Below, one piece after another: positions 54,464 to 64,000 of a DNA stretch of 64,000 bases. The stretch lies in NCBI RefSeq assembly GCF_024347575.1, contig NZ_AP025503.1, positions 1,054,001 to 1,118,000 on the forward strand, given 5' to 3'. The position numbers and the translations under genes were made by a program. Source of the DNA: Vibrio pelagius. Its GTDB lineage: Bacteria; Pseudomonadota; Gammaproteobacteria; Enterobacterales; Vibrionaceae. The notes under the pieces are model-generated. The model saw nothing but the letters and a program-made list of their open reading frames with translations, had not been told where the DNA came from and did no database searches. Each line of letters starts with the position of its first letter. Position 1 is the stretch's first letter.

Positions 54464-56026
54464 TTAGATCTTCGAGCCATAATCATTGCGCTTTGGACAC
54501 GTCGCAAGGATTTCTCTATGTCCTGTGTCTTTGAGCTCTTCCAAGACCACGTCAAAGCCCCATAATCGGTAGAGGTGTTTCATTACTTCATCGTAGCCTT
54601 TATCAAGCGGTATACGGTCGTGAGGCACGTATTGCAGGGTCATCGAGCGGTCACCGCGTACATCTACATTAAATACTTGAATGTTCGGTTCTAGGTTACT
54701 TAGGTTGTATTGCGCAGCGAGCTTTTCACGAATCATGCGGTAGCCCATTTCGTCATGAATCGCACTCACCTCAATCACGCTCTTACGATCATCATCGAGA
54801 ATTGAAAACAACTTAAAGTCTCGGATAATTTTCGGAGATAAATACTGGCTGATAAAGCTCTCATCTTTGAAGTTATGCATGGCAAAGTGAACCGCTTCAA
54901 GCCAATCGCTTCCCGCGAGCTCAGGGAACCACTCCCTGTCTTCATCCGTCGGGTTTTCACAGATGCGGCGGATATCTTGGAACATTGCAAAGCCAAGTGC
55001 GTAAGGGTTAATCCCACTGAAGTAAGGGCTGTTGTAGGCAGGTTGCGCGACCACACTGGTGTGGCTATGCAGGAACTCCAGAATGAACTTATCACTGACC
55101 AAACCTTCGTCGTAAAGGTGGTTCAGAATTGTATAGTGCCAGAAAGTCGCCCAACCTTCGTTCATCACTTGAGTCTGTTTTTGTGGATAGAAATATTGAC
55201 TGATTTTGCGAACGATACGAACACACTCACGTTGCCAAGGCTCTAGAAGCGGGGCATTTTTCTCAATGAAGTAGAGAATGTTCTCTTGCGGTTCACTAGG
55301 GAAACGTACCTGCTGCTCTTCCTCTTTATCGCGGTTCTTCGGTACAGTGCGCCATAGTTCATTTACTTGAGATTGTAGATACGCCTCTCGTTCTTGTTGA
55401 CGTGCTGTCTCTTCAGCGATGGAGATCTTTTCTGGTCGTTTATAGCGGTCTACACCATAGTTCATCAACGCGTGGCACGAGTCGAGTAACTGTTCGACCT
55501 CAGATACGCCATATTTTTCTTCACAGTCTGCGATGTACTTCTTCGCGAACAGCAGATAATCAATGATGGAGCTTGCATCGGTCCATGTTTGGAACAGGTA
55601 GTTACCTTTAAAGAAAGAGTTATGGCCGTAACAAGCGTGCGCCATCACCAGCGCTTGCATAGTCACTGTGTTCTCTTCCATAAGATAAGCGATACATGGG
55701 TCAGAGTTAATCACGATCTCATAAGCAAGTCCCATCTGACCATGCTTATAGTTTTGCTCGGTTTGAATGAATTTCTTACCGAACGACCAGTGGTTATAAT
55801 TAATCGGCATACCTATGCTGGAGTAGGCATCCATCATCTGCTCAGAAGTAATCACCTCGATCTGATTGGGGTAAGTGTCAAGTCGGTAGTGCTCAGCCAC
55901 ACGTTTGATCTCGACATGGTATTGTTCTAAGAGGTTAAACGTCCAATCAGGGCCGTCTGGCAGCATCTTGCCTCTGTTTTTTCCCACAGGGCTATCTTTC
56001 TCTGCAACGCTTGATTTTGCTGTCAT
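54464..56026 (-). CDS. ycgB: SpoVR family protein (YcgB-like)
   Basis: A 520-residue soluble protein of the SpoVR family: DGPDWTFNLLEQYHVEIKRV at the start, GHNSFFKGNYLFQTW, and NEGWATFWHYTILNHLYDEG later. In E. coli ycgB is RpoS-dependent; its partners YeaG and YeaH are part of a nitrogen/stress response. Biochemical role unknown. AAGGAGG precedes the ATG. Last gene of yeaG-yeaH-ycgB, 11 bp after yeaH. Confidence 0.94.
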   Translation of the reverse strand: MTAKSSVAEKDSPVGKNRGKMLPDGPDWTFNLLEQYHVEIKRVAEHYRLDTYPNQIEVITSEQMMDAYSSIGMPINYNHWSFGKKFIQTEQNYKHGQMGLAYEIVINSDPCIAYLMEENTVTMQALVMAHACYGHNSFFKGNYLFQTWTDASSIIDYLLFAKKYIADCEEKYGVSEVEQLLDSCHALMNYGVDRYKRPEKISIAEETARQQEREAYLQSQVNELWRTVPKNRDKEEEQQVRFPSEPQENILYFIEKNAPLLEPWQRECVRIVRKISQYFYPQKQTQVMNEGWATFWHYTILNHLYDEGLVSDKFILEFLHSHTSVVAQPAYNSPYFSGINPYALGFAMFQDIRRICENPTDEDREWFPELAGSDWLEAVHFAMHNFKDESFISQYLSPKIIRDFKLFSILDDDRKSVIEVSAIHDEMGYRMIREKLAAQYNLSNLEPNIQVFNVDVRGDRSMTLQYVPHDRIPLDKGYDEVMKHLYRLWGFDVVLEELKDTGHREILATCPKRNDYGSKI

Positions 56027-56037
56027 GAAAAGCCTCC

Positions 56038-57309
56038 TTACGCTGTCTCTTTCTGGAACAGTTCTCTAAATACCGGGAAAATATCGTCCACGGTTTTTAT
56101 GTTTTTCATGGCGAAGTTATCGAAGCTTGCCTCCAACTTCTCATACTCATGCCACAACGTTTGGTGTGAACGACGAGTGATTTCTATATAGGAGTAGTAC
56201 TGGCAGGTTGGCAGTAGTTTGTTAATAAGCAGCTCTTTGCAGCGAGGGGAATCATCCGCCCAGTTATCGCCATCGGATGCTTGTGCTGCGTATATGTTCC
56301 ACTCATTTGACGGATAACGCTCAGCAACGATCTCGTCCATTAACTTGAGAGCGCTGGATACGATCGTTCCGCCTGTCTCTTGTGAGTAGAAAAATTCATG
56401 TTCATCGACTTCTTTCGCTTGTGTGTGGTGGCGAATAAAAACAACGTCAACGTTCTCATAGGTACGGTTCAAGAATAGGTACAGCAACACATAGAAGCGT
56501 TTTGCGATGTCTTTTGTTGCTTGATCCATTGAGCCTGACACATCCATTAAACAGAACATAACCGCTTGGCTAGATGGGATAGGGCGCTTCTCGTAGTTTT
56601 TGTAGCGCAGGTCAAACGTATCAATGAATGGCACGCTTTCAATTTTCTTTCTTAGTTCGGCGATCTCTTCTTTAAGTCGCGTCTCTTCGAAAGGCTGAGC
56701 CGGCTCTGTCATTTGAACTTTGTCGAGTTGCTCCATCAATGAGTTCAATTCACGGCGTTTACCTGCTGTCATTGCTGTTCTTCGTGCCAGCGATTGTTGC
56801 AGCGAGCGAACCACCGCAATGTTCGATGGAATACCTGCAGTTTGATAACCAGAGCGGTGTGTCTTCCACTCGGTGATTTTGTTTATCTGGTTTTTCTCTA
56901 GATTCGGCAGTTCGAGATCTTCAAACAGAATATCTAAATACTCGTCTTTCGAGATTTGAAAGATAAATTCGTCTTGCCCTTCACCATCTGGACTCGCTTC
57001 ACCCTGTCCTGAACCTCCGCCTTGTCCGCCACCTTTCGGGCGCTCAATTTTATCGCCAGTGATGAATTGGTCGTTACCCGGATGAACGCGCTCGCGTACG
57101 CCTCCTTGTCCTTGATGGAAGCTTGGCTCTTTGATGTCTTTATGCGGGATCGAGACATCCTCACCCGTTTCGGTATTGGTGATTGAGCGACGGTTAACAG
57201 CATCTGCTACCGACTCTTTGATTTGCTCTTTATGGCGTCGAATGAAGCGCTGCCTGTTCACTGCGCTCTTATTCTTACCATTGAGCCTCCGATCAATAAA
57301 TTGTGCCAT
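56038..57309 (-). CDS. yeaH: YeaH/YhbH family protein (DUF444)
   Basis: A 423-residue protein with a basic, disordered N-terminal region and a glycine-rich stretch (about 88-110), then a von Willebrand A-like domain with a MIDAS motif ([20 protein letters not shown]). Partner of the YeaG kinase in enterics. ATG with GGGAG upstream. Middle gene of the stress operon, 86 bp after yeaG with a small hairpin between. Confidence 0.94.
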   Translation of the reverse strand: MAQFIDRRLNGKNKSAVNRQRFIRRHKEQIKESVADAVNRRSITNTETGEDVSIPHKDIKEPSFHQGQGGVRERVHPGNDQFITGDKIERPKGGGQGGGSGQGEASPDGEGQDEFIFQISKDEYLDILFEDLELPNLEKNQINKITEWKTHRSGYQTAGIPSNIAVVRSLQQSLARRTAMTAGKRRELNSLMEQLDKVQMTEPAQPFEETRLKEEIAELRKKIESVPFIDTFDLRYKNYEKRPIPSSQAVMFCLMDVSGSMDQATKDIAKRFYVLLYLFLNRTYENVDVVFIRHHTQAKEVDEHEFFYSQETGGTIVSSALKLMDEIVAERYPSNEWNIYAAQASDGDNWADDSPRCKELLINKLLPTCQYYSYIEITRRSHQTLWHEYEKLEASFDNFAMKNIKTVDDIFPVFRELFQKETA

Positions 57310-57359
57310 AAGAACTCCCTCTCAAATTTACGTCGTGAACCTACTTCTTGTGAGTAGTG

Positions 57360-57381
57360 AAGCTGCCTGTATTAGGCAGCT
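57360..57381 (-). other. Intercistronic hairpin yeaG-yeaH
   Basis: A perfect 8-bp stem, AGCTGCCT / AGGCAGCT, with a short loop and no U tract. Probably an mRNA stability or processing element. Confidence 0.55.
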
Positions 57382-57395
57382 CTACACGTTTTGGC

Positions 57396-59330
57396 TTATG
57401 AGGACTTACGAACTCTTAGATACCATTCAGAGAGCAGTCTTACTTGTTTCTCGGTGTAGCCTTTTTCCATCATACGAGCGACGAAGTCATCGTGCTTCTT
57501 CTGGTCTTCAGAAGATGTTTTCGCGTTGAAAGATATAACCGGTAGTAACTCTTCGGTGTTCGAGAACATTTTCTTCTCAATCACAGTACGCAGTTTCTCG
57601 TAACTGGTCCAAACTGGGTTCTTACCATTGTTGTTCGCTTTCGCACGAAGTACGAAGTTCACAATTTCATTACGGAAGTCTTTCGGGTTACTAATACCAG
57701 CTGTTTTCTCAATTTTCTCAAGTTCAGCGTTGAGTGAAGCTCGGTCGAATAGCTGACCTGTTTCAGGATCTCGGTACTCTTGGTCTTGAATCCAGAAATC
57801 AGCGTAAGTGACGTAGCGGTCAAAGATGTTCTGGCCGTACTCAGAGTAAGATTCCAAGTATGCGGTTTGAATCTCTTTGCCAATGAACTCCACGTAGCGA
57901 GGTACTAGGTAGCCTTTCAAGAATTCTAGGTACTTTTCTGCGGTCTCTTGCGGGAATTGTTCACGCTCGATTTGTTGTTCAATGACGTAGAAAAGATGTA
58001 CTGGGTTTGCCGCGACTTCGGTTTGGTCGAAGTTAAACACTCTTGAAAGAATCTTAAAGGCGAAACGAGTTGATAGACCTGACATACCTTCATCGACGCC
58101 GGCATAATCACGATACTCTTGATAGCTTTTCGCTTTTGGATCGGTATCTTTGAGCGTTTCGCCATCGTAAACACGCATTTTCGAGAATAGCGACGAGTTT
58201 TCAGGCTCTTTAAGGCGAGACAAAATACTGAATTGAGAGAGCAGCTCTAGCGTGCTCGGTGAACATGGCGCTTTTGACAGTTCACTATGCTCAAGCAGTT
58301 TCTGATAGATTTTCACCTCTTCAGATACGCGTAGGCAATAAGGGACTTTTACGATGTACACACGATCTAAGAAGGCTTCGTTATTTTTATTGTTGCGGAA
58401 TGTCTGCCACTCAGATTCGTTTGAGTGTGCGAGAATCATACCGTCGAATGGCAGTGCTGATAGGCCTTCTGTACCGTTAAAGTTGCCCTCTTGGGTTGCG
58501 GTTAGTAGAGGGTGTAGCACTTTTATTGGTGCTTTAAACATCTCTACAAACTCCATCAGACCTTGGTTTGCTTTACACAGTGCACCCGAGTAGCTGTAGG
58601 CATCAGGGTCATCTTGAGAGAAGTGTTCGAGTTTGCGAATATCGACTTTACCCACCAGTGACGAGATGTCTTGGTTGTTCTCATCGCCCGGTTCGGTTTT
58701 AGCAATCGCAACTTGGTCAAGGATTGAAGGGCGCACTTTTACCACTTTAAAGCGGGAAATATCGCCGCCAAACTCATGCAGACGTTTTGCTGCCCATGGA
58801 GACATGATCGAGCGTAGGTAACGTTTCTCAATACCATACTCTTGCTTCAGCACGTCACCGTCTTCATTAACATCAAATAGGCAGAATGGGTGGTCGTTGA
58901 CTGGACTTCTCTCCCCGTCAGCACAAAGTACGTAAATTGGTACTTTTTGCATCAATGCTTTGAGCTTCTCAGCCAGAGAGGATTTACCACCACCTACTGG
59001 GCCAAGGAGGTATAGGATCTGTTTACGCTCTTCGAGTCCTTGTGCAGCATGTTTTAGATAAGAAACAATCTGTTCGATAGCGTCTTCCATGCCGTAGAAG
59101 TCTTCAAACTCTCGATAGCGAGAGATCACTCGGTTAGAGAAAATTCGGCTGAGCTGAGGGTCTTGTGCGGTATCGATGACTTCTGGTTCACCGATCGCAA
59201 GTAACAGGCGCTCAGCAGCGTTGGCGTAAGCACTTTTATCGTCTTTACATAGCCCAAGGAACTCTTGCAGAGTCAGCTCTTCTTCCTTGGCTGCTTCATA
59301 GCGTGATTGATAGTGGTCGAAAATACTCAT
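57396..59330 (-). CDS. yeaG: PrkA-type serine protein kinase YeaG
   Basis: A 644-residue AAA+/PrkA kinase: Walker A LLGPVGGGKSSL (about 108-119), Walker B-like ILAHSNESE region, and the C-terminal kinase domain with SYSEYGQNIFDRYVTYADFW. It is almost collinear with E. coli YeaG, which is induced by RpoS and nitrogen starvation. The start is the ATG at 59330, nine bases after AAGGGG; a GTG two codons earlier is too close to that ribosome site. First gene of yeaG-yeaH-ycgB. Confidence 0.96.
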   Translation of the reverse strand: MSIFDHYQSRYEAAKEEELTLQEFLGLCKDDKSAYANAAERLLLAIGEPEVIDTAQDPQLSRIFSNRVISRYREFEDFYGMEDAIEQIVSYLKHAAQGLEERKQILYLLGPVGGGKSSLAEKLKALMQKVPIYVLCADGERSPVNDHPFCLFDVNEDGDVLKQEYGIEKRYLRSIMSPWAAKRLHEFGGDISRFKVVKVRPSILDQVAIAKTEPGDENNQDISSLVGKVDIRKLEHFSQDDPDAYSYSGALCKANQGLMEFVEMFKAPIKVLHPLLTATQEGNFNGTEGLSALPFDGMILAHSNESEWQTFRNNKNNEAFLDRVYIVKVPYCLRVSEEVKIYQKLLEHSELSKAPCSPSTLELLSQFSILSRLKEPENSSLFSKMRVYDGETLKDTDPKAKSYQEYRDYAGVDEGMSGLSTRFAFKILSRVFNFDQTEVAANPVHLFYVIEQQIEREQFPQETAEKYLEFLKGYLVPRYVEFIGKEIQTAYLESYSEYGQNIFDRYVTYADFWIQDQEYRDPETGQLFDRASLNAELEKIEKTAGISNPKDFRNEIVNFVLRAKANNNGKNPVWTSYEKLRTVIEKKMFSNTEELLPVISFNAKTSSEDQKKHDDFVARMMEKGYTEKQVRLLSEWYLRVRKSS

Positions 59331-59395
59331 AGTCACATTCCCCTTGTTAACCTGTCAAAACTGACGAGCGATTGAAATTACGAACTCCCCACAAC

Positions 59396-59406
59396 TTAAG
59401 ACTAGA
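59396..59406 (-). promoter_or_regulatory. RpoS-like -10 element of yeaG
   Basis: On the minus strand TCTAGTCTTAA matches the sigma-S extended -10 consensus (KCTAYACTTAA) at 9 of 11 positions, about 65 bp before the yeaG ATG. It agrees with known RpoS control of yeaG in E. coli. Confidence 0.45.
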
Positions 59407-59715
59407 CCCGCTTACACAATTTTGCTTAACAATTATGCATTTATTTACATTTTTGTCCGAATTGTGATGTCCGCTAATGTTGGGAACTCTAGGTTTATGC
59501 TTAAACCAATTAGGTTTTATACGAAGCCTTTTTAAATAGAGTTTTTTAATTATGAGTTTTTGCTATTTGATCGATAAAAACGTGTGATATCTAGTATTGA
59601 AAAGGGGATATGTATAGAGATGGGGTATGTATAGAGTCAAAGGGAACCCCGGCACATGTTGTTATTGCTGACGCCTTCTGGTCGAAGTACGCTTCTTGTT
59701 TGCGGGAACAGAACG

Positions 59716-59743
59716 AAAAAGGGTTGCTCACGAGCAACCCTTT
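59716..59743 (-). terminator. Terminator of yfbU
   Basis: An 11-bp stem, AAAGGGTTGCT / AGCAACCCTTT, loop of four bases, T run on the minus strand. Confidence 0.9.
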
Positions 59744-59761
59744 GTTATTTTTGCTTATCTA

Positions 59762-60262
59762 TTATGCGTTGAAGATTTGAGATAGCTCTGTCGCACATAG
59801 GTGGTATTGGCGAGGACAGTTGCGCCATGTCGTCAGCATGCGGCGGTACTTATCAAGCATCGGCATCTGGCTGTTGAAGTGGTGATCCGCTTTATCAAAC
59901 TGCGGGTAAAGACCTTCTGAGTCAACCAGGAAGCGCACGTAATGTACGATTTGTGCTTCAGATGCAATATCAAAACCTAGGAACTGTAGACGACGTTGAT
60001 CCACTTCTTTGCGCTCTTCATCTGCCAGCATTTTGTTTGATTCTTGCATCGCGTGGTACATCTCCATGATGTCGATAATTTCACGACACTCTGCTTCTGT
60101 TAGGCAACCAAACTCTTTGTTCAGTTCACGCATCTGTAGTTCGTAACCACGCTCTACAATCGTTTGTAGACGTTGGTATTTAGCTGAGTTCTCAGGATCC
60201 ATTTGAGACATTAGGTAGTATTGATTTGATAGAATTAGACGCTGAGCATTGGTCATTTCCAT
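59762..60262 (-). CDS. yfbU: YfbU family protein
   Basis: A 166-residue soluble protein, nearly the length of E. coli YfbU and highly similar ([56 protein letters not shown]). No established role; overexpression of the E. coli protein has been linked to cell death. Single gene with its own terminator. Confidence 0.94.
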   Translation of the reverse strand: MEMTNAQRLILSNQYYLMSQMDPENSAKYQRLQTIVERGYELQMRELNKEFGCLTEAECREIIDIMEMYHAMQESNKMLADEERKEVDQRRLQFLGFDIASEAQIVHYVRFLVDSEGLYPQFDKADHHFNSQMPMLDKYRRMLTTWRNCPRQYHLCATELSQIFNA

Positions 60263-60454
60263 GGGAGGAACCTCACTAAAAAACTAAATGTTGTAATTTG
60301 TTTGTTGAAGTAAGAGTAACAGCAATTCTACTTACCGAAACATGATCTCAACACGGATTTAATACGCTTTTTTGAAAAGATCAACAGAAGTTGTAACGAA
60401 AAATGAGAGGAGATGAATAGAAGCAATCAACCGGTGCGGGAGTAAAGCGTCGAT

Positions 60455-60482
60455 AAAAAAGCGCCCCATTAAATGAAGCGCT
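60455..60482 (-). terminator. Terminator of pflA
   Basis: On the minus strand an AGCGC / GCGCT stem extended by wobble and CA/TG pairs, with a T6 tail, just beyond the pflA stop at 60501. Confidence 0.75.
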
Positions 60483-60500
60483 GATAAAGAAATGTGCGGA

Positions 60501-61241
60501 TTAGTATTTTACGTTTGAGTGGTACTCACTCAGTATTGATACGATCTCATCCATCGTCTCTTTGCTTGGTGGGTTCACGCCTTCTAGAGGGTATTCAATG
60601 CCTAGAGCTTCCCACTTGTGCGCGCCAAGTTTGTGGTACGGCAGTAGCTCAACCTTTTCGATGTTGTCCATGTCTTTAATGAATTCACCTAACAGGCGAG
60701 CATCTTCAGGGTTGTCTGTGTAACCAGGCACCACAACGTAACGAATCCAAGTCGTCTTGCCGATTTTATGCAGGTAGCGTGCGAAATCCAGAGTGCGCTT
60801 GTTAGAGACACCAATGAAATCTTGGTGAATTTCATCGCGCATATGTTTGAGATCGAGCATCACTAAATCTGCTGCATCGAGAACTTCATCAATCACTTCG
60901 GTGTGCTTACGGATATAGCCATTAGTGTCGAGACAAGTGTGGATACCTTCCGCTTTCGCCGCTAGGAAGAAGTCGCGTACAAACTCAGGTTGAAGCATGG
61001 CTTCGCCGCCTGAACATGTCACACCACCACCGGAGGCTTTCATAAAATGACGATACGATTTTGCTTCGTTGATGATCTCCTCAACGGTAACTTCTTTGCC
61101 ATCATGCGTGTCCCAAGTATCACGGTTATGGCAATACATACAGCGCATTAAACAGCCCTGTAGAAACACAATAAAGCGGATTCCCGGGCCGTCGACCGTA
61201 CCACAAGATTCGAATGAGTGAATGCGACCAGTTGTAGACAT
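60501..61241 (-). CDS. pflA: Pyruvate formate-lyase activating enzyme
   Basis: A 246-residue radical-SAM enzyme with the cluster motif CLMRCMYC (Cys-x3-Cys-x2-Cys) and glycine-rich SAM site ([16 protein letters not shown]). It creates the glycyl radical on PflB for anaerobic pyruvate cleavage. Length matches E. coli PflA. It is separated from pflB by an LpxR-type gene and has its own promoter region after the lpxR terminator. Confidence 0.96.
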   Translation of the reverse strand: MSTTGRIHSFESCGTVDGPGIRFIVFLQGCLMRCMYCHNRDTWDTHDGKEVTVEEIINEAKSYRHFMKASGGGVTCSGGEAMLQPEFVRDFFLAAKAEGIHTCLDTNGYIRKHTEVIDEVLDAADLVMLDLKHMRDEIHQDFIGVSNKRTLDFARYLHKIGKTTWIRYVVVPGYTDNPEDARLLGEFIKDMDNIEKVELLPYHKLGAHKWEALGIEYPLEGVNPPSKETMDEIVSILSEYHSNVKY

Positions 61242-61325
61242 GAGCTATTCTCGTATTAGTATTTATGTTGGTTATTTTATTACAAAAACGGTACATAAAA
61301 TAGGGTCAATGCCTTGCGGACGCCT

Positions 61326-61365
61326 AAAAATAAAGGCAATCAACGGTGAAGTTGGTTGCCTTTAT
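61326..61365 (-). terminator. Terminator of the lpxR-like gene
   Basis: A 15-bp stem (arms 61330-61344 and 61351-61365, one G-U) with a 6-base loop and T5 on the minus strand. Confidence 0.9.
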
Positions 61366-61404
61366 CTCTATGTTTCGCAAATGAATAATTTCGTTACTTT
61401 TTAT

Positions 61405-62406
61405 CTAAAAGAACGCAAAGAAAGTTACACCGCCGGTTGTATAAATGGACTCTTGAGCCTCTTTGTAATCAGGCGTTTTCACGGTTAATGACAGTGCTGC
61501 ACCCACATGTTGATTGTACCAAGCAACACCCGCTACCGCAGTCGCTTGAATATTTTCTAGGGTCACATCATAGATGGCTGGGTTCTCGCCATTTTCAAGC
61601 GCATATTTTTCAACACCGGAGCGGTCTCCTTCAATCGTAATGTCATTGAAGCGGTAGCGACCTTCAATACCTGCATAGGTAAACCAACCTCTGTTAGAAG
61701 CCCCAATCATCCCGGGGCGGAATGGGTTTTCTGAAGTGATGGTGGCGGCACCAAAGTTTCCACCCAGGTCAGTACCCCAGCGCAGCATAAAACCTGTTGA
61801 AACATCGCTTCTAAAGTTACCTACGTTGATTTCCGATACGTTAGATACTTCGAAATCGGTGTTTGCAATAGAGCGAGCACGCATCATATTGAAGTGGCTG
61901 AGGTAACCAACACTGCCGACGAATTTATCATCAACTTGAAATTCCCAACCGTTTGGTTCGTCAGACTTGGTAATGGAGTGCACGAGTTTTTGCGCTTGTT
62001 CCGAAAGTGCACTTTCACCTGTTGTACCCAGAGTGAGGTTGAATCGTTGAGCCTGTTGTGGATGAAGACTGATGTAATTAAATTCCGAGTGGAGAAAACC
62101 AGCATACGGGCGATCATTAGCCAGCGGCTCTGTTACCTCAATATCCGATGGAGTGTACATCTTGTGACCGATGGTGATTTCCCATTTATCAAGCGAGCTA
62201 GCGCCCCAAGCCGAAAGGCTTAATGGTTTGGCCCAGCTGTAGGGGGTGATTCCCGATGAGGTGTAGCTTAAAAACAAGCCGTTTGTATAGTCTTGGTCAA
62301 CGCCAAAAATGCCGTCGTTATCGAGAGCGAAAGTAACGGTAGAACGTTCTGAGGCAATCGATGAAAAAGACAATAGAAGTAGAGGTAAACAACGGACAAG
62401 CTTCAT
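61405..62406 (-). CDS. lpxR: LpxR-type lipid A 3'-O-deacylase (DUF2219)
   Basis: A 333-residue outer-membrane beta barrel with signal peptide (MKLVRCLPLLLLSFSSIAS) and C-terminal Phe. Conserved LpxR parts are present: FALDNDGIFGVDQDYTNGLF (the Asn/Asp active-site region), HKMYTPSD and NDRPYAGFLHSEF. LpxR removes the 3'-acyloxyacyl chain of lipid A in a calcium-dependent way in Salmonella, modulating host TLR4 sensing. The ATG at 62406 opens the signal peptide; a longer in-frame start lacks one. It sits between pflB and pflA as a separate unit. Confidence 0.87.
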   Translation of the reverse strand: MKLVRCLPLLLLSFSSIASERSTVTFALDNDGIFGVDQDYTNGLFLSYTSSGITPYSWAKPLSLSAWGASSLDKWEITIGHKMYTPSDIEVTEPLANDRPYAGFLHSEFNYISLHPQQAQRFNLTLGTTGESALSEQAQKLVHSITKSDEPNGWEFQVDDKFVGSVGYLSHFNMMRARSIANTDFEVSNVSEINVGNFRSDVSTGFMLRWGTDLGGNFGAATITSENPFRPGMIGASNRGWFTYAGIEGRYRFNDITIEGDRSGVEKYALENGENPAIYDVTLENIQATAVAGVAWYNQHVGAALSLTVKTPDYKEAQESIYTTGGVTFFAFF

Positions 62407-62549
62407 TAAAAAGTACTCTTTGGTAACGAACCGAAATAGTACCGCAAATTGGCAATAGGTGTGGAAAAAAAGTGAAAGTAACAAAACAGTTTTTGCGCAA
62501 CTTAACATTTCATTTTGTCGAGCAAGTACACGAAATATCTTGCAAATAT

Positions 62550-62576
62550 AAAAAAGCCTCGCACATTGGCGAGGCT
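62550..62576 (-). terminator. Terminator of pflB
   Basis: Stem AGCCTCGC / GCGAGGCT with a 6-base loop and a T5-6 tail on the minus strand, 30 bp beyond the pflB stop. Confidence 0.92.
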
Positions 62577-62607
62577 AATATTTTTACTGTTTTAGTCAGC
62601 TATAAGA

Positions 62608-64000
62608 TTATAGAGACTCAGTAAATGTACGTGCGATTACGTCAGCTTGTTGCTCTGCAGTTAGAGAGTTGAAGCGAACAGCGTAACCCGATACACGGAT
62701 TGTTAGCTGAGGGTATTTCTCAGGGTGCTTAACTGCGTCTTCTAGCGTATCGCGGTTAAGAACGTTCACGTTAAGGTGTTGACCACCTTCAATGCCAGCT
62801 TCGTGGTGGAAGTAACCATCCATTAGGCCTGCAAGGTTCGCTTTCTGACCTTCAACGTCTTTACCAAGAGCGTTAGGTACGATAGAGAACGTGTAAGAGA
62901 TACCATCTTGTGCATCAGCAAACGGTAGTTTACCTACAGACGTTAGTGACGCTACAGCACCTTTCTCATCACGACCGTGCATTGGGTTAGCACCAGGAGC
63001 GAAAGGAGCACCAGCACGACGACCGTCTGGAGTGTTACCAGTCTTCTTACCGTATACAACGTTAGACGTGATAGTAAGCACTGACTGTGTAGGGATAGAG
63101 TTACGGTAAGTCTTAAGCTTACGGATCTTGTTCATGAACGTAGAAACGAGTTCACAAGCGATATCATCTACACGAGCGTCGTTGTTACCGTATTTAGGGT
63201 AATCGCCTTCGATTTCGAAATCGATAGCAATGCCGTCTTCGTCGCGGATTGGCTTAACTTTAGCAAACTTAATTGCAGATAGAGAGTCAGCCGCAACAGA
63301 TAGACCTGCGATACCACAAGCCATAGTACGACGAACGTCACGGTCGTGAAGAGCCATTAGAGACGCTTCGTAGCTGTACTTGTCGTGCATGTAGTGGATG
63401 CTGTTTAGTGCAGTCACGTACTGCTTAGCTAGCCAGTCCATGAATGTGTCTAGGCGACCCATTACGTCATCGTAGTTAAGAACTTCGTCAGTGATCTTGT
63501 CAGAAACAGGACCTACTTGAAGTTTAAGCTTCTCATCTACACCGCCGTTGATTGCGTAAAGCATTGTTTTCGCAAGGTTAGCACGAGCACCGAAGAACTG
63601 CATTTGCTTACCAACGATCATTGGAGATACACAACAAGCGATAGCGTAATCATCAGACTCTAGGTCAGGACGCATTAGGTCATCATTTTCGTACTGGATA
63701 GAAGAAGTATCGATAGATACCTTCGCACAGAAACGCTTGAAGCCGTCAGGTAGTTGCTCAGACCAAAGAACAGTGATGTTTGGCTCTGGAGAAGGACCCA
63801 TTGTGTATAGCGAGTTTAGGAAACGGAAGTTAGTACGTGTTACTAGCGTACGGCCGTCCATACCCATACCACCCATAGACTCAGTAGCCCAGATTGGGTC
63901 ACCAGAGAATAGCTCATCGTACTCAGGAGTACGTAGGAAACGAACCATACGTAGTTTCATTACGAAGTGGTCGATCATCTCTTGAGCTTCAACTTCAGTG
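62608..64000 (-). CDS. pflB: Pyruvate formate-lyase (5' end beyond window)
   Basis: The last 464 codons of formate C-acetyltransferase, open to the right edge. The catalytic cysteine pair is seen in [12 protein letters not shown] and the glycyl-radical site in [14 protein letters not shown] near the C-terminus. The enzyme cleaves pyruvate with CoA to acetyl-CoA and formate in anaerobic metabolism, and is switched on by PflA. The start lies beyond base 64000; family proteins are about 758 residues. An internal Met at 63978 is not the start. Confidence 0.96.
   Translation of the reverse strand, partial: TEVEAQEMIDHFVMKLRMVRFLRTPEYDELFSGDPIWATESMGGMGMDGRTLVTRTNFRFLNSLYTMGPSPEPNITVLWSEQLPDGFKRFCAKVSIDTSSIQYENDDLMRPDLESDDYAIACCVSPMIVGKQMQFFGARANLAKTMLYAINGGVDEKLKLQVGPVSDKITDEVLNYDDVMGRLDTFMDWLAKQYVTALNSIHYMHDKYSYEASLMALHDRDVRRTMACGIAGLSVAADSLSAIKFAKVKPIRDEDGIAIDFEIEGDYPKYGNNDARVDDIACELVSTFMNKIRKLKTYRNSIPTQSVLTITSNVVYGKKTGNTPDGRRAGAPFAPGANPMHGRDEKGAVASLTSVGKLPFADAQDGISYTFSIVPNALGKDVEGQKANLAGLMDGYFHHEAGIEGGQHLNVNVLNRDTLEDAVKHPEKYPQLTIRVSGYAVRFNSLTAEQQADVIARTFTESL

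Larger units (their letters stand above)
59331..59761. other. Intergenic region between yfbU and yeaG
   Basis: 431 bp with the yfbU terminator, an RpoS-like -10 for yeaG, and a short direct repeat (GATATGTATAGAGAT, then GGTATGTATAGAGTC, 59606-59637). No gene or RNA that I can support. Confidence 0.5.

Noticed and set aside
59650..59680. Sigma-54-like promoter (GGCAC...TTGCT) near yeaG
   Set aside because: The spacing between the two elements is too long by about four bases and the orientation does not serve yeaG.
1..64000. tRNA, rRNA or known riboswitch sequences
   Set aside because: None of the gaps contains a cloverleaf-like pattern, a 16S/23S segment or a riboswitch core that I can recognise by eye; a covariance-model scan would be needed for certainty.

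Overview
The window is a stretch of a gammaproteobacterial chromosome, most likely the large chromosome of a Vibrio. Many gene products closely resemble enterobacterial or Vibrio proteins (PpiB, NDH-2, YeaG, YcfP, YfbU, PflA/PflB, LpoB). The run CARF nuclease - chemotaxis receptor - hinT - lipoproteins - lpoB - thiK - ycfP - ndh matches, as I remember it, the order around V. cholerae VC1890-VC1899. I see no rRNA, tRNA, CRISPR array, prophage or complete insertion sequence. The mobile DNA I can support is small non-coding elements: two 162-bp inverted-repeat elements, one 291-bp TA-flanked element and one 50-bp palindromic remnant.

Layout. 1-2856: a c-di-GMP protein cut by the left edge, with a LacI-type sensor domain fused to PAS-GGDEF-EAL. 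3157-6740: an AraC regulator with azlCD amino-acid export genes, then small conserved proteins and a Bor-type lipoprotein. 6837-13132: a two-component system, lipoproteins, a DCC thiol oxidoreductase and two overlapping esterase genes. 13388-19375: an all-minus-strand block of EamA transporter, LacI regulator, porin, tandem NTF2/SnoaL-like protein and MFS transporter, which looks like a sugar or organic-acid uptake locus with no known substrate. 19724-23974: a sodium symporter and L-serine ammonia-lyase, then a divergent Lrp/LysE pair. 24219-27775: an RlpA-like lipoprotein, a secreted amidohydrolase and a lipocalin, with both kinds of MITE-like element around them.

27853-32872: a TetR-controlled RND efflux system with a near-perfect operator. 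33096-36126: gloA-nemA electrophile detoxification, an EamA transporter and ppiB. 36436-42108: a TrpD2/YbiB-type protein, a CBS protein, zntA behind a textbook ZntR-type promoter, and udp behind a CRP site. 42308-43474: a stand-alone CARF plus PD-(D/E)XK nuclease of the DUF1887/VC1899 family. 43657-52339: a chemotaxis receptor and the hinT-to-ndh envelope cluster, with a perfect FNR box before ndh. 52418-59330: YciK, SohB and the stress operon yeaG-yeaH-spoVR. 59762-64000: yfbU, pflA, an LpxR-type lipid A deacylase and the 3' part of pflB, cut by the right edge.

The most noteworthy items are: (i) the CARF nuclease with no CRISPR locus in view and an altered ligand-loop motif; (ii) the 162-bp repeat whose end supplies the last codons and stop of the amidohydrolase; (iii) the porin/NTF2-like/MFS/LacI locus of unknown substrate; and (iv) the LacI-sensor/c-di-GMP fusion. 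Reading frames, motifs and palindromes were read directly. Family names come from recognition, without any database search.
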